64,000 bases of DNA from Fontivivens sp964399735 (GTDB lineage Bacteria > Zhuqueibacterota > Zhuqueibacteria > Residuimicrobiales > Krinioviventaceae). Location: contig CAYNSO010000008.1 in NCBI GenBank assembly GCA_964399735.1, positions 1 through 64,000 of the forward strand. The letters are read 5' to 3'. Each line of letters begins with the position of its first letter. The first letter of the stretch is position 1. The translations under genes and the position numbers were made by a program. This document shows positions 25,558 through 34,080 of this stretch, piece after piece. The notes beneath the pieces are model-generated. The model was not told the DNA's origin, searched no databases, and worked only from the letters and a program-made list of their open reading frames with translations.

Positions 25558-26472
25558 ATGAAGAATTTAACACGACGTGATTTTATAAAATCGAGCGCCT
25601 GTGCAGGTTTGGTTTTATCAGCCGCTAGTACGGTTCCTGGTTTTGCGATTGCCGGTGATGAACTTCCGGAATTGGTAATAGTAAAAAACAGCAGCCCGGC
25701 AGACCTGGTGCGCAGGGCGGTTGATGAACTTGGTGGAATGGGCAGATTTGTTAAAAAAGATCAAACAGTTCTTTTAAAGCCCAATATCGGGTGGGATAGA
25801 AATCCAGAGCAGGCAGCCAATACAAATCCGGAAGCGGTAGCAGAGGTAATAAAAATGTGCCTTGCCGCCGGCGCCAAAAAAGTGCGGGTGATCGACAGAA
25901 CCTGCAACCAGGCGGAACGGTGTTATAAAAACAGCGGAATTGAAGATGCTGCCAAAGAAGCCGGCGCTGAAGTCCGTTATATTGTAGACAGCCGTTTTAA
26001 GGATGTAGATATCCCTGATGGCAAGCTGCTTAAATCGTGGCCATTATATCGTGATGTTCTGGAATATGATGTGTTTATCAATATGCCGATCGCCAAAGTA
26101 CATGGCATTTCCAAATATACACTTGGTTTTAAAAATATGATGGGAATAATGGGGGGCAATCGCGGCAGTATTCATAAAGAAATAAATACCAACCTGGTCG
26201 ATATCAATACAGTTGTAAAACCGGCGTTGACAATAATAGATGCGTGGAGAATTCTTGTGCGAAACGGCCCCACAGGCGGTAACCTTGCCGATGTGGAAGA
26301 GCGGAAAGTAATGATTGCCGCCACAGATCGTGTGGCAGCCGATGCTTATGGTGTTACCCTGTTTGGCGCCAACCCCGTAGATGTTCCCTATCTTTGTGAC
26401 GCCAATGAACGCGGCATGGGCAATATAGACCTGGCAAAAGTAAGAATGAAAGAGATTGATCTTGCCGTATAA
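25558..26472 (+). CDS. DUF362-family protein with Tat signal
   Basis: The 304-residue product begins with a twin-arginine signal (LTRRDFIKSSACAGLVLSA), so it is exported folded, perhaps with a cofactor. The DUF362 block contains LLKPNIGWDRNPEQAANTNPEAV (about 72-94), INMPIAKVHGISKYTLGFKNMMG (about 178-200) and IIDAW. DUF362 proteins often sit beside ferredoxin-type proteins; their reaction is not established. There are few cysteines, so it does not itself carry a visible Fe-S motif. AGGAG lies 8 bases before the ATG. The next gene is a fused polyferredoxin, and the two likely work together. Confidence 0.88.
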   Translation: MKNLTRRDFIKSSACAGLVLSAASTVPGFAIAGDELPELVIVKNSSPADLVRRAVDELGGMGRFVKKDQTVLLKPNIGWDRNPEQAANTNPEAVAEVIKMCLAAGAKKVRVIDRTCNQAERCYKNSGIEDAAKEAGAEVRYIVDSRFKDVDIPDGKLLKSWPLYRDVLEYDVFINMPIAKVHGISKYTLGFKNMMGIMGGNRGSIHKEINTNLVDINTVVKPALTIIDAWRILVRNGPTGGNLADVEERKVMIAATDRVAADAYGVTLFGANPVDVPYLCDANERGMGNIDLAKVRMKEIDLAV

Positions 26473-26536
26473 ATGCGGCAAAGGGGGGAATCAAAAAAGC
26501 AAGTAAAGTTATTACCAGGTATCAGGATTGACAGAT

Positions 26537-28069
26537 ATGAAGACATGGCGCCGTATTTCGCAAATATTATTTTTGCTTTTTTTTGTGTTGTTATTTTTAC
26601 AAACCCGTTATCCACTTGAAAACGGCATTCCTGCCGATCTTTTTTTTCATACCAGCCCTTTGATTTCAATCACCACAATTTTTGCCTCGCGCAGTTTTTT
26701 TATTGAGGCCTTGCCGGGGATTGTATTTTTATTGTTGGCAATACCATTCGGGCGATTTTTTTGTGGCTGGATATGCCCCCTGGGAACGGTCATTGATATT
26801 AATGATCGCTTTTTAAAAAGAAAAAAACCCGGTCGCAAAGAGCGGGATAGTGTGAAATTCCGGCCGGTAAAGTTTTTTATTCTGGTAGCCATCCTGGTAG
26901 CGGCGCTGTTTTCGCTGCAGCTAACCTGGTTTTTTGATCCGATTGTGGTGTTAACCCGCGTTTTTACACTGGCAATTTATCCGGCGTTTGTATTCCTTGT
27001 TAACAGTGTTTTTGATTTAGCTTTTACTAGCGGGGCGCTGGAGGATCAGGTTTACAGTGTTTACAGTTTTATTCAGAAAACAATTTTACCTGTGGGCCGG
27101 CCTGAATTTTTATCCGGAATTGCAGTGGTTTTGTTATTCCTTGGCATTCTGTTCCTGGGGCTTGTGTCCAAACGATTCTGGTGCCGAAATTTATGCCCGT
27201 TAGGGGCGCTTTTGGGTATATTTTCCAAATACAGAATTACCAGGCGCTATGTAGCATCAAGTTGTACAAAATGTGCCAGATGCCAGACCGGTTGTAAAAT
27301 GAACGCCATCGAGGATGATTATTCAATAAATAATACTGTTGAATGTATAGAATGTGGCGATTGCGTTGCTGTTTGCCCCCCTAAAGCAGTATCGTATAAA
27401 TTTGGTAAAAACCAGGGCAAAAACGAAATAGATTTTTCCCGGCGGCGGTTGTTGCAGGCAGGGGCAGTTGGTTTGACGAGTATGGCTTTGATCAAAACTG
27501 CGTCTGGAAAACCCGAAAAAAGGGCCAGTGTTATACGTCCTCCGGGTGCGTTGGAAGAAAGCGCCTTCCTTGACCGTTGTGTACGCTGCCAGGAATGTGT
27601 GCGGGTTTGTTCATCAACCGGCGGTTGCTTGCAGCCAGCTCTGTTTGAAGCCGGTTGGGAAGGCATCTGGTCGCCAATTTCTGTACCCACAATGGGTTAT
27701 TGCGAGTTTAATTGTAATCTTTGCAGCCAGGTTTGTGTTTCCGGCGCAATTCAGGAATTGACTTTGGAAGCGAAGCAAAAACTGAAAATGGGAACCGCCC
27801 ATTTTGATAAAACACTTTGCATTCCCTGGTATAGCCAGGAAGACTGCCTGGTATGTGAAGAACATTGTCCGGTTCCAGATAAAGCAATTAAATTTGATAT
27901 CCATGAAGCACGGGGTCCGGATGGTACCATGCGCACAGTAAAGTTCCCCTGGGTAGATGAGGAACTGTGCATTGGCTGCGGGATTTGCGAAAATAAATGT
28001 CCCCTGGTTGGTAAAAAGGGTATTTTTGTTACCTCTGCAAAAAATGAACGGGTACCCGCAAAATCTTAA
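26537..28069 (+). CDS. Membrane polyferredoxin, NapH-like plus NapG-like fusion
   Basis: The 510-residue protein has an N-terminal NapH/YccM-like half with about four or five membrane segments, FCGWICPLG (about 75-83), FWCRNLCPLG (about 214-223) and two 4Fe-4S motifs (CTKCARCQTGC about 243, CIECGDCVAVCP about 270). Then an internal twin-arginine-like motif SRRRLLQAGAVG (about 301) leads into a NapG-like half with more clusters (CVRCQECVRVC about 348, CNLCSQVC about 393, CLVCEEHCP about 437, CIGCGICENKCP about 478). It probably passes electrons from quinol to a periplasmic acceptor. ATG 26537 is chosen over TTG 26528. It follows the DUF362 gene by 64 bases. Confidence 0.88.
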   Translation: MKTWRRISQILFLLFFVLLFLQTRYPLENGIPADLFFHTSPLISITTIFASRSFFIEALPGIVFLLLAIPFGRFFCGWICPLGTVIDINDRFLKRKKPGRKERDSVKFRPVKFFILVAILVAALFSLQLTWFFDPIVVLTRVFTLAIYPAFVFLVNSVFDLAFTSGALEDQVYSVYSFIQKTILPVGRPEFLSGIAVVLLFLGILFLGLVSKRFWCRNLCPLGALLGIFSKYRITRRYVASSCTKCARCQTGCKMNAIEDDYSINNTVECIECGDCVAVCPPKAVSYKFGKNQGKNEIDFSRRRLLQAGAVGLTSMALIKTASGKPEKRASVIRPPGALEESAFLDRCVRCQECVRVCSSTGGCLQPALFEAGWEGIWSPISVPTMGYCEFNCNLCSQVCVSGAIQELTLEAKQKLKMGTAHFDKTLCIPWYSQEDCLVCEEHCPVPDKAIKFDIHEARGPDGTMRTVKFPWVDEELCIGCGICENKCPLVGKKGIFVTSAKNERVPAKS

Positions 28070-28442
28070 AGCTGTAATGTGTGCCTGATTTTTATGTTTT
28101 TTTTATAATTTATGAAATAAACAATGCTGATAAAATAGTTGATAATATTGGAATTGCCGGAAAAACAGTGCACAAAAAGAGCCAGCTTGGACAGACAATT
28201 ATGCTGCAAAAAAGATCAGACCAAAAGGTCATATATAGTAAAACAGGTTTACTATTTTTCAGTATTGGCGCCGCTTTTGTACTCCGGCAAGAAAAAAATA
28301 TCCCCTGTAATTATTCAAAAAAGAAATTAACTGTTGAATTGAAAAGTTAAAAAAATAGCGTTTTTGTGCCGTAAATAAACCGCAAAACCAACGGTATGAC
28401 GCTAGTGTAAAAATATAAAATATGTTGAATTAAATTCATCTA
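28070..28442. other. 372-bp AT-rich stretch without a credible gene
   Basis: An 89-codon frame (28081-28350) starts at GTG without a ribosome binding site and has no recognisable features. No strong terminator or promoter stands out. Confidence 0.5.
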
Positions 28443-30104
28443 ATGGTAATGACTGAAGCAGTGTGGTTAAAAAATTATGAAGCCGGAGTTCCGGGAACTC
28501 TGGAAATACCGGAGATGCCAGTATTTCAGATGTTGGAGAGGAGCATGCAAAAGCATCCGGAAAAGCTGGCATTGATCTATTTTGGTCACAAAATAAGCTA
28601 CCGGCATCTGTATAATCTGGTAACCCGTTTTGCCTCCGGCCTGAAATCTCTGAATGTTGGAAAAGGCGACCGGGTGATCATTGCGCTGCCCAATATTCCG
28701 CAATTTATTATTGCGTACTGGGCGGTATTACAGCTTGGCGCCATCAATGTATTGATCAATCCATTACTGGCCGAGCGGGAACTGGAATTTCAAATGCGAA
28801 ACTGCGGCGCCAAAGTTGCCATTCTGTTCGACCGGATCGTGCCGCGGATTAAAAAGATCATTTATGAGTTAGACCTGGCGCATATTATCATTGCCGGTAT
28901 TGAAACGTATATGCCGTTTTTTTTGAATGTGGCGTTACAGATAAAAAAGAAATTTGAAATGGAACGCGACAAGACGCCGTTTTTTGTCGATACGCTGTTA
29001 TTCCGGGAATTATTAAACAAGGGCATTGAAGAACAACCCTGTAAAGATTTGCAATCCTCCGATCCGGCGGTTATGATCTATACCGGCGGCATAACCGGCA
29101 GCCCCAAAGCGGTTGTGCTAAGCCACAAAAATCTGGTTGCTAATACTGTGCAAGCCCGTGCCTGGATTACCGAGTATAAGGATGGCGAAGAAATTGTCAT
29201 GTCGGTTTTGCCGTTAATTCATAGTTACGGGATGACCGCCTGCCACCATTTGTCAATTTTTAGTCAATCGACAATGATATTGCACCCGCGTTTTCGGGTT
29301 GATAAAATATTGAGTGATATTCAGCGATATAAAATTACATTATTCCCCGGTGTGCCAACCATGTATTCGGCGCTTGTGAATGCGGCACGGCAAACCAGAA
29401 TAAATCTATCATCCATACGTGTCTGTATCAGTGGAGGCGCGCCGCTGCCGCAAGCCCTCAAGAATGAGTTTGAGGAGATTACCGGCGGGCGCCTTGTGGA
29501 AGGATATGGGTTATCTGAGGCATCTCCCATAACCCACTGCAACCCGGTTTTTGGTATGAATAAAAATGGCAGTATTGGGCTGCCCTGGCCGGGAACCGAA
29601 GCCCGTATAGTGGATATCAAGACCGGTGAAGCGCTCGGCGTCGGCGAAACGGGCGAAATAGAAGTGCGGGGCCCCCAGGTAATGCTCGGTTACTGGCAGC
29701 AACCTCAGGAGACTGAACTGGTATTATCCCCCGAGGGTTGGTTAAAAACCGGCGATATTGCCCGGTTTGATGAGGAAGGTTATTTTTATATTGCCGACCG
29801 GAAAAAAGAGATTATCTTTTTTGGCGGTGAAAATATATATCCCGGTGAAGTAGAGCGAGTGTTAACGGAGCATCCAGGCGTTGCTGAAGCAGCTGTAATT
29901 GGAATTCCCGATAAATACTACGGGCAGTGTGTAAAGGCATTTCTGGTTCTGAAAGAAAATCACAGGGTGTCTTCGGAAGAGATTATTGCCTTTTGCCGGG
30001 GAAAACTGGCCAGGTATAAAACCCCCAGGATTATAGAATTTGTCGATTTTTTGCCCAAGAATTTTTTAGGTAAAGTGATCAAGCGAAATTTGGCCGTAAT
30101 ATAA
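28443..30104 (+). CDS. AMP-dependent acyl-CoA ligase (long-chain-fatty-acid-CoA ligase-like)
   Basis: It activates a carboxylic acid with ATP and CoA. The 553-residue protein has the P-loop YTGGITGSPKAVVLSH (about 211-226), which differs from the usual YTSGTTGxPKG at two places, then YGLSEASP (about 356), the GWLKTGDIARFD motif (about 428) and the C-terminal lysine in FLGKVIKRNL. ENIYPGEVERVL is typical of FadD. The fatty-acid substrate is inferred from overall similarity. ATG 28443 or 28449 may be the start. The STAS/HATPase gene follows after 14 bases, so it may be the first gene of that operon. Confidence 0.88.
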   Translation: MVMTEAVWLKNYEAGVPGTLEIPEMPVFQMLERSMQKHPEKLALIYFGHKISYRHLYNLVTRFASGLKSLNVGKGDRVIIALPNIPQFIIAYWAVLQLGAINVLINPLLAERELEFQMRNCGAKVAILFDRIVPRIKKIIYELDLAHIIIAGIETYMPFFLNVALQIKKKFEMERDKTPFFVDTLLFRELLNKGIEEQPCKDLQSSDPAVMIYTGGITGSPKAVVLSHKNLVANTVQARAWITEYKDGEEIVMSVLPLIHSYGMTACHHLSIFSQSTMILHPRFRVDKILSDIQRYKITLFPGVPTMYSALVNAARQTRINLSSIRVCISGGAPLPQALKNEFEEITGGRLVEGYGLSEASPITHCNPVFGMNKNGSIGLPWPGTEARIVDIKTGEALGVGETGEIEVRGPQVMLGYWQQPQETELVLSPEGWLKTGDIARFDEEGYFYIADRKKEIIFFGGENIYPGEVERVLTEHPGVAEAAVIGIPDKYYGQCVKAFLVLKENHRVSSEEIIAFCRGKLARYKTPRIIEFVDFLPKNFLGKVIKRNLAVI

Positions 30105-30118
30105 GAGTAAACAGGTAA

Positions 30119-30982
30119 ATGGAAAACGAAATAATCGAAATACGGCGGGAAAACAAAAAGACTGCCAATGTAACGCTTGTGCCCCGTGCCGATGTAAACG
30201 ATATATCCCTTGTACCTGAGCTATTGACCAGTGTTGAAAAATTATTAAAACAAAAGGCGCTTTTCTTTGTGTTGGACCTTGAAGGTCTTGCCGAGTTACC
30301 ACCGAGCCTGGTTGTGGCGTTGTTTGAAATAACAGCCCGGGTACGGCGCAAAGGGGGAAATGTTACGATTATAAATTTACAACCCCTGGCGTGGAAAGAC
30401 ATTGAACATTTCAAGCCTTTTACCTACCTGACCGAAGCTACCCACGCCAACGGAAAAATGAATAAAATAGCAACAACAGGTGTATCAGAACAGAAGGAGC
30501 AGATCGAGCCGGTGGAAGAAACCCCCTTGATTGCCAATCTTCACCAAACCTTGCCGGAAAATGATGATACCCATTTTATTGAAATACCCGGCAATGTTAA
30601 TTCGTTATACAAAGCGTGTGACTTTGTTGTCGACTTGTCACGTAAAGCCGGATTTCATGATACGGAAATAAGTAAAATAAAAATTAGTGTTTATGAAGCC
30701 TGTATCAATGTGGTTGAACATGCTTATCATTCAAATCCCGATAAAACGGTTCGAGTTGGAGTTGAAACCTTGCCGGATAAATTGATCATTACCGTTTATG
30801 ACCGGGGTGACGGATTTTGCGTAGAAGATTTGCAAATATTCGACGCCCGGAATGCTGTTAACAACCGTATGCGTGGCGGCATGGGGATTCCAATCATCAA
30901 ACGATCGATGGATGAAGTTAATTATTACATGGATCGTATCATCGGCAACCGGCTTGTTATGGTAAAATATAAACCCCAATAA
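30119..30982 (+). CDS. STAS domain fused to an RsbW-type HATPase (anti-sigma-factor-like) domain
   Basis: Residues 15-110 match a STAS domain (LFFVLDLEGLAELPPSLVVALFEI), keeping a serine at the usual phosphorylation site within an altered PPS context. A linker (about 111-150) leads to a GHKL-type ATPase domain: N box SVYEACINVVEHAYH (about 188-202), G1 box YDRGDGF and G2 box RGGMGIPIIK. In partner-switching systems the kinase RsbW and the antagonist RsbV are normally separate proteins. The fusion in one chain suggests self-contained switching, which is inference. No sigma factor or PP2C phosphatase is nearby. Four small genes follow on the same strand. Confidence 0.85.
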   Translation: MENEIIEIRRENKKTANVTLVPRADVNDISLVPELLTSVEKLLKQKALFFVLDLEGLAELPPSLVVALFEITARVRRKGGNVTIINLQPLAWKDIEHFKPFTYLTEATHANGKMNKIATTGVSEQKEQIEPVEETPLIANLHQTLPENDDTHFIEIPGNVNSLYKACDFVVDLSRKAGFHDTEISKIKISVYEACINVVEHAYHSNPDKTVRVGVETLPDKLIITVYDRGDGFCVEDLQIFDARNAVNNRMRGGMGIPIIKRSMDEVNYYMDRIIGNRLVMVKYKPQ

Positions 30983-31006
30983 AAAGCCATTAACAGGTAT
31001 AGAATT

Positions 31007-31225
31007 ATGCAGCTTGATCTATTTAGTTTTGCCTTTGGCATAATTATCGCACTCAGTATTATTATTGTTGTTGAAAAGGTCTATGGAATGATATTCGGCA
31101 ACAAGCGGCAGCGGGAACTCTTGCGGGAGGTAAAACGTTTACAAAGTATTGTGCAGAAAAAGGATGAATTGATAAAAAAGTCCTTGAAAACAATACAGAA
31201 CGAGGAGAAGAAAAATAATGAATAA
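31007..31225 (+). CDS. Small membrane protein with coiled-coil tail
   Basis: The 72-residue product has one membrane segment (about 7-23, FSFAFGIIIALSIIIVV) and a basic then charged helical tail (RQRELLREVKRLQSIVQKKDELIKK) likely to form a coiled coil. No family is recognised. It ends within the next gene (8-base overlap), so the two are translated together. The tail may dock cytoplasmic partners such as the upstream STAS/HATPase protein; this is a guess from order alone. Confidence 0.7.
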   Translation: MQLDLFSFAFGIIIALSIIIVVEKVYGMIFGNKRQRELLREVKRLQSIVQKKDELIKKSLKTIQNEEKKNNE

Positions 31226-31526
31226 AATAGAAAGAATGAAAAAGACGATAACCCATGGCGCTCTTGGCGGTTTGGCAGGATTTATTGCCGAACGCGGTCT
31301 TGAAGCCGCTACCGGTATAGATTTTGTGAATGGTGTGTTTGAGATAGCCGGCGCTTCGCTCGGCATTGTGAATGCTAACAGAGATTTGATCCAGATTGCT
31401 TATGACAGCGTGGTAAAAGTAACCGGTAAAGAACCCAAAGACTTGACCAACCAGGAATGGGATCAGGTGCGGGAGAAATATCCCAAAGCTGTAGAATACC
31501 TGGAACGGGCTCTGGCTTTAAAATAG
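31218..31526 (+). CDS. Small hypothetical protein with Gly/Ala-rich segment
   Basis: The 102-residue product has a weakly hydrophobic N-terminal half with small residues (HGALGGLAGFIAERGLEAATGIDFVNGVFEIAGASLGIV) and a hydrophilic C-terminal half with WDQVREKYPKAVEYLERA. I do not recognise a family. GAGGAG lies 11 bases upstream, inside the preceding gene. It overlaps that gene by 8 bases and lies 16 bases before the next. Confidence 0.7.
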   Translation: MNKIERMKKTITHGALGGLAGFIAERGLEAATGIDFVNGVFEIAGASLGIVNANRDLIQIAYDSVVKVTGKEPKDLTNQEWDQVREKYPKAVEYLERALALK

Positions 31527-31542
31527 TAACGGGCCTTTGGAA

Positions 31543-32187
31543 ATGCTTTTTTCAACTGTCACTTCAGCGTTGGCGGCGGGAGCGTTAAAACTTGGTTACA
31601 AGTTAGCTGAACAGCAAAAATGGCTGCCGGGTATTTTTTATCACAAGGCAGCGCTGCAGGAAATGAAAAACGGCAATTTACGCAAGGCGGAAATGTATAA
31701 TAATATAGCCCTGCAAAAAAAGTCGAAATTTGAAAATGCCTGTATAGTGCGTGAGTTGATCGCCATGCAAAAGGATGCCCGCATGGCACAACTTTTAAAA
31801 TTGATTGCTACCGAAGATGATGCTATTGCCGTTTTACAGGAGAAAATTTCTCATACCAAACACGACCTGGCACGCAGCATTTGGAATGAAAAATTGCTAA
31901 AGATTATTTTGCCTTTATTCATTGTGCTGGTGAGCGGCGGACTGTTTGTTTGGATCTATTTTTTTGCCGGTTCTTCCAGGACAGTTTATTTTTACGCCCT
32001 GAGTTGGGGTATTATACTGATTGTATTGTTTATTTTGGAGCGAACAACGATGGAAAAGTTCCGGGTAAAGCAATCAGTAACTCAACAGGAGAGAAAAGCC
32101 CGTATTGTTTCCAGTGAAAAGGAATTGTTGACCAGGTTAAAAAGGCGGGAGAATTTGTTTAGCCAGGTAGATTTGATTTTTTTATAA
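31543..32187 (+). CDS. Hypothetical membrane protein with TPR-like N-terminus
   Basis: The 214-residue product has a helical N-terminal part (LAEQQKWLPGIFYHKAALQE...NLRKAEMYNNIALQKK) that resembles one or two TPR-like hairpins. Two membrane segments follow near residues 117-140 and 146-163, and the C-terminal part is basic and helical. No family is recognised. I chose ATG 31543 over the TTG at 31537. It belongs to the run of small genes after the STAS/HATPase gene. Confidence 0.65.
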   Translation: MLFSTVTSALAAGALKLGYKLAEQQKWLPGIFYHKAALQEMKNGNLRKAEMYNNIALQKKSKFENACIVRELIAMQKDARMAQLLKLIATEDDAIAVLQEKISHTKHDLARSIWNEKLLKIILPLFIVLVSGGLFVWIYFFAGSSRTVYFYALSWGIILIVLFILERTTMEKFRVKQSVTQQERKARIVSSEKELLTRLKRRENLFSQVDLIFL

Positions 32188-32194
32188 ACACGAG

Positions 32195-32422
32195 ATGATA
32201 ATGGCTGGAAAACTGCTTGATGAAATCAGAGCATTTCGGAAAGGAAAGCCATTTATTGCTATTCCCCTGATTGTGGTAGGATTATTCGGTCTGGTTCTGC
32301 CGATTATCCCTGGAATGTTGTTAATTTTGCTGGGCGTAACTTTTTTATATCCGTCATTTTTTAAAGAAAAAATCTTGAAAAAAACCGGCGAGCGCAAAAC
32401 AAACCCGGGTGATGCGGATTAA
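32195..32422 (+). CDS. Small PGPGW/DUF454-like membrane protein
   Basis: The 75-residue product has two closely spaced membrane segments around LPIIPGMLLILLGVTFLYP (about 36-54), a pattern known from small PGPGW/DUF454-like inner-membrane proteins. Both ends are basic. Function is unknown. It follows the previous gene by 7 bases and closes the STAS/HATPase operon; the next gene has its own upstream gap of about 190 bases. Confidence 0.7.
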   Translation: MIMAGKLLDEIRAFRKGKPFIAIPLIVVGLFGLVLPIIPGMLLILLGVTFLYPSFFKEKILKKTGERKTNPGDAD

Positions 32423-32611
32423 CTATCCCATGCTGACATGAAACTTTACGTGTTTTGTGCATCTAATTATTAAAACACAAGAGTTGGTTATCTGGTTAGA
32501 GCAGTTGGAAATGCACCAAAAATCTGCATTAGTAATGGATCTTTTTACGAGCTACCATAGTAAACAGATCAAGAAAAGAAAAAAATATTGATCAATATAG
32601 GAGTATGATAA

Positions 32612-33286
32612 ATGATATTCGATTCGACCATGATATTGCTTGTGCCGGCTTTGATATTATCAATCTATGCCCAGTATAAAGTAAAAAGCGCATTTACGGC
32701 AATGAGTAAAGTTCGATCGGCGTCCGGGCTGACGGGCGCACAAGCTGCCAAAAGTCTGTTACAACGCAACGGCATCAACGATGTGATTGTTGAGGAGGTC
32801 AAGGGAAACTTGACGGATCATTATGATTCGCGCAGTAAAAAATTGCGATTATCAACGGATGTATATCATTCAACATCGCTGGCGGCTCTGGGCGTTGCGG
32901 CGCACGAAACAGGCCATGCCATACAACATCATACGGCGTATACGCCTCTCAATATAAGGCAAAGTATTTTTCCAGTGGCGAATATTGGCTCCAGCTTGGG
33001 AATTCCCCTGTTTTTTATCGGTTGGATTATGAGTTTTCGGCCCCTGCTGGATATTGGCATTATTGTTTTTGCCGGCGCCGTTTTATTCCATCTTGTAACT
33101 TTGCCGGTCGAGTTTAATGCCAGCAGCCGCGCCCTGGCGCAACTAAGCAATGGCGGTTACCTGCGCCAGGAAGAGATATCCGGTGCGCGCAAGGTGCTCA
33201 ATGCCGCGGCATTAACTTATATCGCGGCTGCGGCAATGGCAATTTTGCAGTTATTGCGCCTGGTTTTATTACGTGGCCGTGATTGA
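32612..33286 (+). CDS. Zinc metallopeptidase, YugP-like
   Basis: The 224-residue membrane protease-like protein has the zinc motif HETGH (about residues 97-101) in GVAAHETGHAIQHH and the downstream EFNASSRA segment (about 167), which carries the third ligand in this family. Membrane segments lie near 5-20, 122-140, 145-160 and 200-218. The family (Zn_peptidase_2) is widespread; its substrates are largely unknown. AGGAG lies 8 bases before the ATG. A strong terminator follows. Confidence 0.9.
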   Translation: MIFDSTMILLVPALILSIYAQYKVKSAFTAMSKVRSASGLTGAQAAKSLLQRNGINDVIVEEVKGNLTDHYDSRSKKLRLSTDVYHSTSLAALGVAAHETGHAIQHHTAYTPLNIRQSIFPVANIGSSLGIPLFFIGWIMSFRPLLDIGIIVFAGAVLFHLVTLPVEFNASSRALAQLSNGGYLRQEEISGARKVLNAAALTYIAAAAMAILQLLRLVLLRGRD

Positions 33287-33309
33287 CCCGGCTTTTATTG
33301 TTTGTGATG

Positions 33310-33335
33310 AAAAGGAGACCCTGGTCTCCTTTTTT
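33310..33335 (+). terminator. Terminator after the metallopeptidase gene
   Basis: AAAAGGAGAC, loop CCTG, GTCTCCTTTTTT: a 10-bp stem including the A/T ends, with a T-run. Confidence 0.9.
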
Positions 33336-33338
33336 GTC

Positions 33339-33351
33339 TGTCAAAATGACA
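33339..33351. promoter_or_regulatory. Palindrome TGTCA-AAA-TGACA, putative activator site for grpE
   Basis: It is a perfect inverted repeat (extended arms TCTGTCA/TGACAGA, 33337-33353) about 100 bases upstream of the grpE -24/-12 promoter. The same pattern occurs upstream of the dnaK promoter (36942-36954). Its position suits an enhancer site for a sigma-54 activator. Its proximity to the preceding terminator means an RNA hairpin role cannot be excluded. Confidence 0.5.
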
Positions 33352-33449
33352 GATCAGAGCCTGCCACAATGAAATGAAAAAATAACCATTCTTTTTTTGC
33401 AACAATTTAATTAATTAAAAATATTGATTTTACAACAAGTGAAAACAAG

Positions 33450-33465
33450 TGGCATACCTCTTGCA
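33450..33465 (+). promoter_or_regulatory. Sigma-54 (-24/-12) promoter before grpE
   Basis: TGGCATA-CCTC-TTGCA matches the consensus TGGCACG-N4-TTGCA with the exact spacing and the invariant GG and GC. The predicted transcript start lies about 55 bases before the grpE ATG. No CIRCE (HrcA) element is seen in the gap. Confidence 0.7.
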
Positions 33466-33531
33466 ATGTTATCTATGATAACCAGACAATTAAAAAAATG
33501 AATTCAGACAGATCAGTATGTATGAGGATTT

Positions 33532-34080
33532 ATGGATAATTGGCGCAATGAAAATAATATGATGCAGGAAAACACCGGCGAACAGAATGAACCGGTTGAG
33601 GACGGAGCAGCGGAAAGCGTTTTTGATAAAGAACCTGTAGAACAAAAGCCGGATTATCTGGAGCAATTACAGCGGCTTCAGGCGGAATTTATTAATTACA
33701 AAAAGCGAATTGAAAAGCAGCAAAGCGAGTGGCATGACTATTCATTACGGGAAGTAATGAACGTCTTGCTGCCAATTATGGATGATTTTGAGTATCTGTT
33801 TCAGCATCATCAAAATGATAAAGAGCCCTTGCCTTATGGCGGTGTAAAAATGATCTATAACAAGTTGAATGCCGCCCTTGAAAAGCTGGGTTTAGAGTTG
33901 ATTAATGCCGAAAGAGAACAGTTTGACCCTGAATTGCATGAAGCGGTGTTGATAGAACATCATGATACCGCGGAAAATGGTGAAATATTGCAGGTATGGC
34001 AAAAAGGATATACATTTAAAGGCAAGTTATTGCGTCCGGCACGGGTTAAAGTAGCGAAAGCGAAAGACGAAAATGTTTGA
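33532..34080 (+). CDS. grpE: Nucleotide exchange factor GrpE
   Basis: It speeds ADP release from DnaK. The 182-residue protein has an acidic N-terminus (about 1-35), a coiled-coil helix (YLEQLQRLQAEFINYKKRIEK, about 41-61) and the C-terminal beta domain with DPELHEAV and VWQKGYTFKGKLLRPARVKVAK. The stop overlaps the dnaJ start by 8 bases. Expression likely depends on the sigma-54-type promoter upstream. Confidence 0.96.
   Translation: MDNWRNENNMMQENTGEQNEPVEDGAAESVFDKEPVEQKPDYLEQLQRLQAEFINYKKRIEKQQSEWHDYSLREVMNVLLPIMDDFEYLFQHHQNDKEPLPYGGVKMIYNKLNAALEKLGLELINAEREQFDPELHEAVLIEHHDTAENGEILQVWQKGYTFKGKLLRPARVKVAKAKDENV

Noticed and set aside
28081..28350. 89-codon frame after the polyferredoxin gene
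   Set aside because: GTG start without ribosome binding site, no recognisable domain and AT-rich composition like a gap.
33287..33531. CIRCE (HrcA) heat-shock operator before grpE
   Set aside because: No TTAGCACTC/GAGTGCTAA pair is present in this gap or before dnaK.
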